DNA of 25,213 bases from Chara braunii (lineage: Eukaryota; Streptophyta; Charophyceae; Charales; Characeae). Location: assembly GCA_003427395.1 (NCBI GenBank), contig BFEA01000027.1, positions 3,331,573 through 3,356,785 on the forward strand, read 5' to 3'. The notes beneath the pieces were generated by a model. The model ran no database searches and had not been told where the DNA came from. It was given only the letters and a program-made list of their open reading frames with translations. Positions 1-8,541 of this stretch are shown here, piece by piece; the first letter of the stretch is position 1, and each line of letters opens with the position of its first letter. A program made the position numbers and the translations under genes.

Positions 1-1639
1 AAAAAAAAGTTTCCAAAAATTCTGAAAAAAAAACTACGTCATGCAGAAGAATAAACTAAACAACATTTGCCTCAACAGTACATCCAAATTTCTTACCAAA
101 TTTGAAATAAAAATCAAATATGAAAACTAAATAATATTAATGAAAATATGAAAAAAATAAAACGAGAATGAAATTATTGCGGGTGAGCAAGTTTTTGACA
201 CCGCCATCTTTGGCGATTTTTCATTTCTTTTTGGATTTGTCAAATGCCATGAAATTTTATACATATGTATCTTACATTATAGAGAACCTACAAATAAAGT
301 TTGAAAAAATAATATTTTTTTTCAGACTTCGAAATAAAGGAAAAACAAAAAGTGAAAAGAGAAAAAAAACAAATTAGTAAGTGGGAAAGCAAGCGCAATG
401 AGCCCTATATAGTAAAAATTCAAAGGCATAGAATAAGAATCATATAACAGCACATTCACAGTCTCATAAACATGTTAGATCTCAAGTGCGATTGGGTGCA
501 AATGAATATGATCGCAAATGTCCAAAACTTAGTACAAACACTCTTAGTGTAAGTACGCCCTAAGAAAGATAAAATATAGTAATAGAAATATAGAAGCGTA
601 ACATTTTGTTTCATCAACAACTTAATTCGGGGTTTATCAGATCCATCTCGATGCGTCGTAATTGCTATCATACATATTTCCAAAGGTGGTAATTTGGGTG
701 TTGCCCCTCTGACTTACTCTCAAAAGGAGTTTTACAAACGTACGTAACTATTTTTCAAAACTCACCACAATGCATTTAATTGTAATTACATCCCATATAA
801 CTTCAAAAAATCTAAGATTAAGTTTGTCATTGAGTGGCTGGCTCGAATGCACTAGCACTAACCACATTTGTTGGTGCGTCGAAGAAGCTATTTTTTCTGT
901 TTTTTTTCTTAGTTTTTTTTAATCTTTGTCTAGTGTAAATGCATTTGTGAGTATGAAATTTCATTCAGATATATTTAGGAAAATGCCAATGTGATTTAGC
1001 TGAGTTGTCGTCTCTCAAAGGCTTACCACACACAATATTTACATGAAATTTCATTCATTCTTAGTTTAGTTTCGTTAGAAGATGTTTGCATATTTTTCAA
1101 CATAGTTTTTCTCCTTTGTGTTTTGCGTTCTGTTTTTTTTTCGCGGCGGTTGTTTATATTGTTGTTATGAACGTACACCACCACTTTGGAAGTATGTTGA
1201 CACTTAGGCGATCTCATAATGGATCTTCTAAGATTCATTCTTGAGTCCAAAGAGTTACAGAAACGAGTGTGTGGGTATACTTTGGTATAAGGAAATAATA
1301 TGAAATATATACAAAAAACTTTGTCCGATAGAAAAAATACAAAATTATATTATGGAATGACATTCAATGTCACTCGTACCGAGGATGAAGTTGTAATTAT
1401 TTGCAAAGGGAAGTCCATTATTGTTCGCTCTCGAAGACGATTAAAAAATATTTTCTCTAAAAAACACAACGCAGGCATGGAGTGCAGTCCGTTTAAACTC
1501 GCAATTTACAAAACAACATTAGTACCATCACCAAGGTTTTGTCTATGACCATCAAAACAGTTAACACTAAGTAGACCCTCCACCTTAAAAAGGTTATGTA
1601 GGCATGAAGAGTTTTCGCTTAAACATTATACATCGTGTG
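1..1639. other. AT-rich gene-free stretch
   Basis: Strongly AT-rich sequence with many short A and T runs. The open frames are short, lack recognisable motifs and are what base composition alone would give. I see no gene, RNA gene or clear transposon end here. The composition contrasts sharply with the GC-rich block that begins near 1675. Confidence 0.7.
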
Positions 1640-1659
1640 TATATATATATATATATATA
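1640..1659. repeat. (TA)n microsatellite
   Basis: About ten uninterrupted TA units, directly preceding the GC-rich palindromic block. Confidence 0.9.
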
Positions 1660-1674
1660 CAGAGTTGCCAGGCT

Positions 1675-1766
1675 GAACGTACGGAGGCCCCTAAGCTGAC
1701 CCCCGAACGTTCGGGCGTTCGGGTCCCCGTTCGGGGCCCGAACTCGAAGGGGTTCGAACCCCGCAA
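1675..1766. repeat. GC-rich palindromic island
   Basis: A short GC-rich block inside AT-rich DNA. It contains two perfect 14-bp palindromes, CCCGAACGTTCGGG (1702-1715) and GGGGTTCGAACCCC (1749-1762), separated by further GTTCGGG/CCCGAAC arms, so it can form several alternative hairpins. The second palindrome resembles a tRNA T-arm/B-box, but I see no matching A-box upstream, so I do not call a tRNA. It is probably the core of a foldback or MITE-like element whose ends I cannot define. Confidence 0.55.
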
Positions 1767-1789
1767 AAAAATATTTTGGTACCTAAAAA

Positions 1790-2174
1790 TTATTCTTTTT
1801 TTCTGATTTTTTTTTTTTTAGTTATATGTTATGTAAGCTACTTGTCTCTCAATTTTGACGTCATTCTGTGGAGCCAAACAATAATGAACAATCGACTTCG
1901 CATCCAACCATATGACATACCAATTTCTCTGTTTTTTTTCCTTTCTCTTCTTTTTGGGGGATAAATCATGCATATGTCAACAAACATATTTAATTTTGTT
2001 GTGTATGGGACATGCGTTTTAGTTTAAAAGGTATTGGGAGGATGAGCATGACCCCTGTGCGAGGATGATCTGTACAAATTGAAAATAAAAAAATCAATGA
2101 TAAATGTGACCAATACTTTTTTTTTTTTTTTTTTGTAATCATTTCGCAATTTACGAGTGTTGTGCATTCACTGG
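1790..2174. other. AT-rich stretch with poly-T runs
   Basis: No gene seen. It contains T-rich runs near 1808-1820 and 2118-2135 that could be old A-tails of minus-strand insertions, but I cannot identify flanking target duplications. Confidence 0.5.
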
Positions 2175-2282
2175 AGCAAGGTCCCATACGCACGAATTAT
2201 GAGATAGTGGGCTCAAATATCGAAACTCAAATACATTACTTCTTTATTCGTGCAAGTGGGTCGTAGCGCATGGGACCTTGCT
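2175..2282. repeat. Small foldback (13-bp inverted ends)
   Basis: AGCAAGGTCCCAT at 2175-2187 is repeated in inverted orientation at 2270-2282. A second arm, ACGAAT/ATTCGT, lies further in. The whole unit is 108 bp. The size and ends fit a tiny foldback or MITE relic, but I see no convincing target-site duplication. Confidence 0.45.
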
Positions 2283-2532
2283 AGTCTATTCTGTTACATC
2301 TGAAACCTCCTCACTCAGAAATGGGCAATGACAGCGGCTTCAGCTTCTCAGGCAGACCTGCTGCCAGAGGACAGAGCTCCACAGCGGCCGGCCTGTGAAG
2401 ATGCAATGCTGGAATGCGCGTCCAGTCCCCTGCAGCAAGTGCACGTTCGAATGGAGAAGCTTTCTTGGAATCTCAGAGGATAAGATGATAGTTCCCGTAG
2501 GGGTAAGAGAACAAGGTTTAAAATTTAAATCC

Positions 2533-2580
2533 TTTTTTTTTTTTTTTTTTTTGAAAGGGCCCAGTGCCCAAGGCTGATAT
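2533..2580 (-). mobile_element. A-tailed SINE-like 3' end
   Basis: A run of 20 T (2533-2552) reads as an oligo(A) tail on the minus strand. It directly follows the minus-strand sequence ACTGGGCCCTTTC. The same ACTGGGCCCTTT motif occurs on the minus strand near 7669, inside another SINE-like copy, suggesting a shared 3' end. Only the tail region is clear; the head of this copy is not seen. Confidence 0.4.
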
Positions 2581-2680
2581 TACCAATAAGAGGAATGAGG
2601 CCGGGGTCCTCACAGTCTGCCCGGAGAAACCGAACCGAACTTGCTGAGAACCAGGCTCAGCGTCCCTCATGTGGTGACTA

Positions 2681-2740
2681 TGATGATGATGATCCTGATG
2701 ATGATGATGATACTACTGATGATGATGCTGATGGTGATAA
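2681..2740. repeat. (GAT)n-like microsatellite
   Basis: Imperfect GAT/CTGAT trinucleotide repeat. In one frame it would encode an Asp-rich stretch, but no protein family is recognisable around it. Confidence 0.8.
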
Positions 2741-2810
2741 AAAATTGTATCTTAATCCTGGCTGCGCCAACACAGTATTTAGATGACACTAATTCAGGAA
2801 AGCAAATTAA

Positions 2811-3275
2811 ATGAGGAGAAAGTTTTGGATATGGGATTTTAGTGACCTGCAGGTTTGGGGCCCCTCAACTGGTACAAGAGGCGGGGNAGGAATTCTCATC
2901 CATCAGGACTTGGCAATTGATATCTCACACCATGCTACAGATCTTTGGGGCTGCCGGGCTTGGGTCAAATTTGAGGTAGACAATGTGGAATGGGCGGTAA
3001 TGACAGTGTAGGCCCTTACAGGTGGTGCTGAACAAGCAGTCTTCTTCATACATCTTATGTCAGTCACATCGTACGTAGACAACCTGCTGATTCCAGGTGA
3101 CAGGAACTGCAGCCTGAACGACATTAGCGCCAGAGTACATGCTTGACTCGGGACTGTGTGATGCCTACATAGTACAGACTTAATTCAGGGTGCAGATCTG
3201 ATGATCCTCTCAGAGCACATGCTCGACTTGGGACTATGCGATGCCTACAAACTTCCGCAACCAACCGACACTGGC
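2811..3275 (+). pseudogene. LINE ORF2 endonuclease fragment (decayed)
   Basis: The plus-strand translation reads WGPSTGTRGG, then GILIHQDLAI, DLWGCRAWVKFEVDNVEWAVMTV, a stop, GGAEQAVFF, and later NLLIPGDRNCSLND and LGLCDAY. This order matches the apurinic/apyrimidinic-type endonuclease domain of non-LTR retrotransposon ORF2: the RGGVGIL block, a strand ending in WAVMTVYAP, and the GDWN motif, seen here as GDRN. Stop codons break the frame after MTV and near 3143, and position 2887 is an ambiguous base in the RGG(V)G codon run. No reverse transcriptase follows, so it is a truncated relic. Coding traces may continue to about 3590 but are too weak to claim. In life the domain nicks target DNA to prime reverse transcription. 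Confidence 0.65.
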
Positions 3276-3802
3276 TTCACTTTGTGCTCTGCAGCATCCC
3301 ACGGTGGCACAACTGGAACGTTCGGATGTGCATGTTGTAGATAGGTAGGGCTTGACAGCTCTCAGGCAACCACGTGAAGTAGCAAGCACAAACATCGAGC
3401 GGTAGGGGCTCATTAAACAACCAGACGACAGAGGCTAGCCCTAAGACTGGCGCTAACCGGTGTGCGAGTGAACCGTGTGACTCAACGAGGAGCCAGTAAG
3501 TCTTGAGAACAGAAAAGTTCCTCACCTAAGTCACATTGTCCTAATTCCGACGTTAAAGAATTCCTAAGGACGTTGCTGGCAGTTCTAGAATTGCAAATTG
3601 GCTTTTTGTTTTGCGACCTATCCTAGTGGAAACCTGACGTTAGAACTGTGGTAATGGTAACGCTCTGGAGTTTTGAGATTAACGTTCCGTAGGTCTAAGT
3701 CGTAGGAGGATCCGGAACGGTTCGTTCTCCTCTCGACCTTGTGCCACCGGCTGTTGATGTTGATTGTTGTTGTTTCCAGTGAGGGCACCATGAGTCCAGT
3801 AT
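3276..3802. other. No gene recognised
   Basis: No intact frame or motif. The first 300 bases may be further decayed LINE sequence, because the plus-strand reading after LCDAY stays partly open. A pyrimidine tract ending in CAG near 3778 resembles a splice acceptor but has no supported exon partner. Confidence 0.4.
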
Positions 3803-4400
3803 ATGGCCCCTGTGGAGCTGCGGAGTCAGACCAAAGCACCCCAGCTTGGAGAGGAGGAAGTTTGGGAGAAGAAAAGAAGGGAGGGAGGGAGGAGTAGGAG
3901 AACCTGAATCTTTTGCCGCTAGGGGAAAAAAGAAGGCGGAAGAGGGAGAGGAGGAGAAAAATAAAGCAAGAGGAAAAGCACAACGAGTGTGAAGAAGAAG
4001 GAGAAGAAGAACACCATATGGAGGAGAAAAAGGTGCTCGGGTAACACTAGGGGAAAGATGTTGCCGAGATAGCGCAGTTCTTGGGAGGTAAGTTGCAGAA
4101 CGAGCTTACACCGGCGCAGCCCCTGGCTTATGTCGAGGATCCCCTCACAAAGAAGATACAACCGTGAGTACTCGCCTGAGCCAAATACAAAACGATGAAC
4201 AAGAGTTGGAACGGCTGCTGAAACAGGCCAGGAAAAACAAGAAGAAGGCCTTGGAGGAGTTGTATTCATTGGCAGCAGCAAAGGCGGCGGCAGACAAGTA
4301 GCATGGAAATGTGGAGACGAAGCACATTAGGGAGGATACATAGGAGATAGCTGCTGCGGCGCTGCGGGCACCAGATGATGCAGCAATGGCCCTTTCCTGA
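3803..4400 (+). pseudogene. Broken Lys/Glu-rich coiled-coil reading frame
   Basis: Starting at an ATG at 3803, the plus strand encodes MAPVELRSQTKAPQLGEEEV and a basic/acidic stretch. After frame changes come ESFAARGKKKAEEGEEEKNK, then GKDVAEIAQFLGGKLQNELT with QPLAYVEDPLTKKIQ, then TRLSQIQNDEQELERLLKQA, KKKALEELYSLAAAKAAADK and a stop. The segments follow each other in sensible order but occupy different frames, so this looks like one ancestral charged, helical protein now split by at least three frameshifts and stops. Heptad-like Leu spacing after 4170 suggests a coiled coil. I do not recognise the family; an ORF1/gag-like protein of a retroelement is possible. The minus-strand frames over the same bases are low-complexity shadows. 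Confidence 0.45.
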
Positions 4401-4668
4401 GTCACAGAGCTGCAAAAGTGGCAGGTCGCAACCCGGAGGGTGAGGCAATGGTAATTGCAAAGGAGGCGCAGGTTTGAATCCGAGCCGGAGAAATTGCTTT
4501 CTTGGTTTTCCGTGGTGCATTGTGGGCATGAGGAGTTGTGCATCAACCCAGGCCTGCACACACATTTGTCATGTTTTCTGTGGGAGGCCTGTTGCTGACA
4601 TTGAGAGGGGGGGGGGAGCCTAGGAGGGGGGCATGGCCCCCCTTCCGCACAACTGGACACAGCAGACG
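4401..4668. other. No gene recognised, G-rich end
   Basis: May hold the decayed 3' part of the preceding charged reading frame. It ends in a G-run block with complementary C-runs near 4604-4642 that can pair into a hairpin. Confidence 0.35.
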
Positions 4669-4772
4669 CATCCAAACTGAGGCCTGTGTTTCAAAAATTC
4701 ATGGTTTTATTGACTGAGGGCATACTCACATTAACACTTTCCAAAGTACTTGACTGCAGTTACGGTGGGCTC
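4669..4772 (-). mobile_element. SINE-like head, degenerate copy
   Basis: About 100 bp clearly related to 4925-5035: both carry GAGGGCATACTC, a CTGCAGTTA block, and the GCCTG...TTTCAA...AATTC.TGG core. In minus orientation this is a tRNA-like head with a worn B-box (CAGTTTGGAT near 4672-4682). It is older or more mutated than the neighbouring copy. Confidence 0.5.
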
Positions 4773-4859
4773 CACAACAACAGATAGGAGTGATGATACG
4801 AGCATGCACTCCTACCTATCTTGCCAGGGGCTCCAGTCTATTGGTGGGGAGCAACACCT

Positions 4860-5035
4860 GCTGGAAAGCGGGTCCAGCGTCCCCTGGGATACAAACCTGA
4901 CTGCAGTCCCCTTCAGCTAGACATTGCAGATTGATTCGAACTCAGGCCTGCATTTCAACAATTCGTGGGCTTATCGACCGAGGGCATACTCCACTGACAC
5001 TTTCCTGAATGTACCTAACTGCAGTTATGGCGGGG
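4860..5035 (-). mobile_element. tRNA-derived SINE-like element
   Basis: On the minus strand a B-box-like AGTTCGAATC lies at 4933-4942, with an A-box-like segment near 4975-4990 and the core GAATTGTTGAAATGCAGGCC between them. The same core, with variants, occurs at 4669, 5452 and 7940, so this is a dispersed family whose RNA polymerase III promoter resembles a tRNA. The body continues toward lower coordinates; its tail is not clearly bounded. Confidence 0.55.
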
Positions 5036-5160
5036 CTCAATTAATCTGACATTGATTCTGACTGCAATCAGCTTCAGAAATTGCCAAGAGAAGTCCTGCT
5101 CTTAGTCTGGCACAAGTGGTTAACAGGGACCCCCACTTCAGCTCCTTTGCCTTGCTGTTT

Positions 5161-5451
5161 TTTTTTTTCAGGTTCTTTTTTTTTTGGCAATTAGTTATTA
5201 GTATGGTCTCCACTCTATGAATTGGTGGCAAGTTTCGTTAAATTCACCTTCGGGTTTTGTTACAAATGGCATGACAAGTTGTCTGAAATTTTGGGCCGCC
5301 GTTAACCTGCCGCTCTCGTGGGGGCAGGGTGTTAGCCTTATTGAAGCCCAGGGCAGACTCATACTGTGACCTTTTTCTGCCAATTTCTGCAGGCGATTGC
5401 AGTCAGGTTCATCGTCTCCGCCCACAGCAGGATACATTTAAGAAAAACTTG
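5161..5451. other. T-rich tract and unannotated spacer
   Basis: T-runs at 5159-5170 and 5177-5185 flank a CAGG. The segment ctttttctgcc..tttctg near 5380 recurs at about 5548 inside the next SINE-like copy, so this spacer is probably SINE-body debris. No gene seen. Confidence 0.35.
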
Positions 5452-5580
5452 AAAAAGTGTTAGTGTGGAAATGCCACATGTCCTCAGTTGGTAGAAGCTT
5501 GAACTGTTGAAATACAGACCTGCATTAGAACCCGTCTCCTTTTTCTGCCTATTTCTGAAGGTGATAGCATTCAGATTCTC
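5452..5580 (+). mobile_element. tRNA-derived SINE-like element, plus strand
   Basis: The plus strand carries TCCTCAGTTGGTAGAAGC (A-box-like), the family core TGAACTGTTGAAATACAGAC, and a worn B-box (GCATTAGAACCC). It has the same order as the minus-strand copies at 4860 and 7940. The 3' sequence to about 5665 is T-rich and may be the body or tail. Confidence 0.5.
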
Positions 5581-5704
5581 TCTAGGAACAGAGCAGGTCT
5601 GGTGGGTGGTCTGGTCCAGTCCGCTTTCTGTTTTTGTCAGTTTTTTATTTTAGGTTTTCTTTAGTAAGTTCTTGGTTTCACGTAACCCATGACGCCAAAT
5701 TTCT

Positions 5705-5744
5705 ATGAATCATTTAGTGATATGCTATGCGCTCGATGATTCAT
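5705..5744. repeat. 9-bp inverted repeat inside a 30-bp dispersed repeat
   Basis: ATGAATCAT (5705-5713) pairs with ATGATTCAT (5736-5744). The intervening segment TTAGTGATATGCTATGCGCT recurs almost unchanged at 6392-6411, where the hairpin arms are not conserved. Confidence 0.5.
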
Positions 5745-5879
5745 ACATCTCACGTGATGGGGTGCTACCTTTTTTCGGTGGGCGCACCAGCCGTTCCCTA
5801 CGGTCGCACTACGTGTATTCATATATGAGTTTTGGATGAACAGTAGTTTCAGATGGACTGGTGGTATAAAGAAAAACCA

Positions 5880-6137
5880 CTGACTGAGAATTCAACCAGA
5901 GAATTCTTTTCTTGGGTGTGTCCCGACCGGCTGCAGCAGGACCTGAGCAGCCACTTCCACCCGGCCTGACGCTCCCACATTGCCACAGATTACAGGGCGA
6001 TACAACTCACCCCCCGATGGGCTACCAGTGTTGACTGGCGTTGGCCATCCTCCTCAGTCCGTAAGTGACGGCAACGGAATTAGAAACCAGCACCTGCTCT
6101 GTGCCGCTCAGGCATGAAACCTACTGCGCTAGCCGAC
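5880..6137 (-). mobile_element. tRNA-derived SINE-like element, second type
   Basis: On the minus strand TAGCGCAGTAGG (6120-6131) fits the A-box consensus, and GGTTTCTAATTCC (6076-6088) is a B-box with one extra base, at a spacing normal for tRNA-derived promoters. The intervening sequence is tRNA-like (AGCGGCACAGAGCAGGTGCT), but no cloverleaf is complete. Downstream, toward 5880, is about 190 bp of unrelated body. It lacks the GTTGAAAT core, so it is a different SINE type from the copies at 4860, 5452 and 7940. Confidence 0.55.
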
Positions 6138-7659
6138 AGGACAACCTGTATCTGGCCTCAATCTCATTGCAAATTCGTCCCTCCTGGTTGTGAAACGCAA
6201 TCAACCAGTTGGCCAAAGACCATGGCTGTCCAGCAGTCAATGATGTTCACTCTTTGTCAAAGAGCTCCTCTCGAGCCTCCTTACCATCTTCATTCACCCG
6301 AATAGAACAGTGACAATATGATAATAGCTGGGTCTAATAAGAACGCCATCAGGATGGTTGGAGAGCAAGCTGCTGAAGAGATGGTGGCTCTTTAGTGATA
6401 TGTTATGCGCTCGATGGATCACAACTCAAGACCACATTCAAATGTTCCCATACACATCTGTAATGACAGGCAGACTGGCGAGAGCAGATTCACACCATAG
6501 CCATGATGGAAAGATATTGCACAGCGGAAGCCAAAACTCGACAAGGAGATGAAAGAAAATTGTCTTCAATCAATTATTATTAAATCCCCCTGCTCGCCTC
6601 CATCAATCGAGTACATGCCCGAGAAACTCAGGCACTAACTTGTCTCCAACCTCGATCAACCCTCGACAGGCTTCAACGAACGTTCAAAGTATCACCCCAA
6701 CTTCTCCCTCTCGCACACAACTCACAAACACTGGTCTGGCACACCACTCCATCAGCGCCCCAATTCCAAAGTGTCTGTCAGCTGCAGCGCTGCTCTGACT
6801 TAGGCCAAAGGCCCAATCAGCAGCGCAAATAATTTAAGAGCGGAACCACCACGAAGAAGAAGATGAACTTTAATGAAGAAGGAGATGACTGCCTCAACAG
6901 GGCAACAACCAATCAGCATGCCGCTTGCAGAAATAGCGACCCTCCTCTCTACCCCCCCCAAACAGCAGCAAAGTGATGAGGACCTGCGCGGACTTCAACG
7001 TGTCAGGCAGCTCCACCTATGGCTGCCTAGTCTTCACGAAGCAGCAGAAGCTTCAGCGCTGAAAAATAGCGCAGCACCCGTTCCCCACATCGAATTTCCA
7101 GCAGAATGAGAAAAGCACCCCAAAACTAGTCCGGCCAAGGTCACTTCAACCCGGCCTCCCTAGACCTAGGACAGACCACACAGCAACACCTATCTGACCG
7201 TCCATTCAGTCAATCGAGATCTACGGCCTCTCCGCATTCATGCATCTAAACAGATACATAGACTAGGAGGAAACGAATCTACAGCAAGCAAAAGAGCGCC
7301 TACGGGTCTGCTGAAAACGAGTGCAGAAAAGGACAAAACAAAAGGGCAGACAGCCTAAGACCAGCCCAACAAGGCTCAAAACAAACATACACATTACAAG
7401 TCACGGGATCAAGTCCCGTCGTAGGGGGGCGTGGGGGTCGGATGACGCCTTAACTTCAGTGCAACGACTCTGGTTTTCCTTTTTTTTTTCTTCTTCTTTT
7501 CTGCAGATTCTCGTTTTTTCTCCGGTTTTGAGTCTTTTGACCAAAAAGTTCCAAACAGTTTGCTGACTGTATTAGTTATGGGTTTACAACTCTACACTGT
7601 TTAGCATTCCTTAGTTGTTCAGAAGTTCTTCATAACTGGTGGCTCTGTGGTTTTCAGCC
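6138..7659. other. Long stretch without a recognisable gene
   Basis: Open frames here are short and carry no motif. Notable bits are a dispersed 30-bp repeat at 6391-6420, a T-arm-like hairpin (CGGGATCAAGTCCCG near 7407-7421) without an A-box, and a T-rich tract at 7478-7500. The region is probably old repeat debris. Confidence 0.5.
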
Positions 7660-8012
7660 AAAGCCCGGTAAAGGGCCCAGTATCTCAGCTGTTCTGTACA
7701 ATTTTCATAAGGGACGCTGGGCCCAGTTCTCAGCACGTGCTTCTCCCCACGAGCAGATTGAAGCAATCAATGTTCCAGGGGGAAAAAAAAGAAAAGAAAA
7801 GATAATAGTATTATAGTACCGAATGTCACTTGGGAAACTGACAAGGGCATCTTGAGATATCATCATTGAGCTGACCGACCGCGGCAATTCAGAAGTATTT
7901 GGTTTTAGTACTGTTTTACTCATCAAGTTCCATCATCATCTGGATTCGAACTCGGGTCTGTATTTCAATTTTCAACAGTTCATGGGTGTGGTCCCCACTG
8001 AGCTAGGCTCTT
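7660..8012 (-). mobile_element. tRNA-derived SINE-like element, best-preserved head
   Basis: The minus strand has TAGCTCAGTGGG (7994-8005), an exact fit to the A-box consensus TRGCNNAGYNGG, and AGTTCGAATCC (7942-7952), a near-perfect B-box. The family core GAACTGTTGAAA...AATACAGACC lies between them. Toward lower coordinates the body includes a 30-bp segment (7706-7735) that recurs in inverted orientation at 2642-2671, and the 3' motif ACTGGGCCCTTT near 7669-7680. Its lower end has no clear A-tail, so that boundary is approximate. Confidence 0.6.
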
Positions 8013-8127
8013 GCGTTGAGAAGGGCATTTGGAAACCTTCTTTGGCTATCATGCTTATGTCCGGACAATCGAAGAGGCATAGACAGTGCCTGCTTGAGCA
8101 GGAGGACAGAAAGATCAGAACAGGGAG

Positions 8128-8412
8128 ATGGTATGCAGTAAGAAAAAAAAAAAAAGTGCAGAAGAGGGGAAAGATACACAGTAAAAAAAAAAGAAAAAAA
8201 AGAAAGAAAGATACACAGTAAAAAGGTGCGGAGAACGGGAGAAATAGTAAAATACACAGTCCAAAAGTGCAGAAAAAGGGGATAGATAGTAGATACACAG
8301 TAAAACTTAAAAACAGTGTAAAAAAGGGGATAGATACGCAGCAAAAGTGCAGAAAAGGGGATGTGCAGATTAGGGGATGAGTAGAAAAGGGGATAAAAAT
8401 AAAGAGTAAAAG
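8128..8412. repeat. Degenerate purine-rich minisatellite
   Basis: About nine irregular repeats of a unit close to GTGCAGAAAAGGGGATAGAT followed by ACACAGTAAAA, with A-runs between. The frames read across it on the minus strand (Phe/Ser/Leu-rich) are artefacts of the purine bias. It lies just 3' of the IPK gene. Confidence 0.75.
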
Positions 8413-8541
8413 GACAAGTTTGGGCAAGGAAGGGAAGAGAGAGCAGGGTGAAACGAACCGGGGAGAGCAAGTGGGAAAGTGGGAAGAAGAACCTGTGTAA
8501 ATAAAAGGAGAAACTCAGAAAAGGTATTAAAAAATGATTAT

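Noticed and set aside
3618-4675. Several minus-strand frames of 99-176 codons
   Set aside because: Low-complexity Phe/Ser/Cys-rich translations of purine-biased DNA; the plus strand shows coherent coding remnants instead.
7407-7421. tRNA T-arm CGGGATCAAGTCCCG
   Set aside because: The arm pairs well but no A-box or acceptor stem lies at the right distance upstream.
7942-8005. Intact tRNA gene
   Set aside because: A- and B-boxes are good, but the acceptor and anticodon stems do not pair and the same core recurs elsewhere, so it is a SINE head.
7972-8470. Two overlapping minus-strand frames of about 150 codons, hydrophobic
   Set aside because: They translate a purine-rich minisatellite, so the Phe/Leu/Ser richness is compositional and not evidence for a membrane protein.
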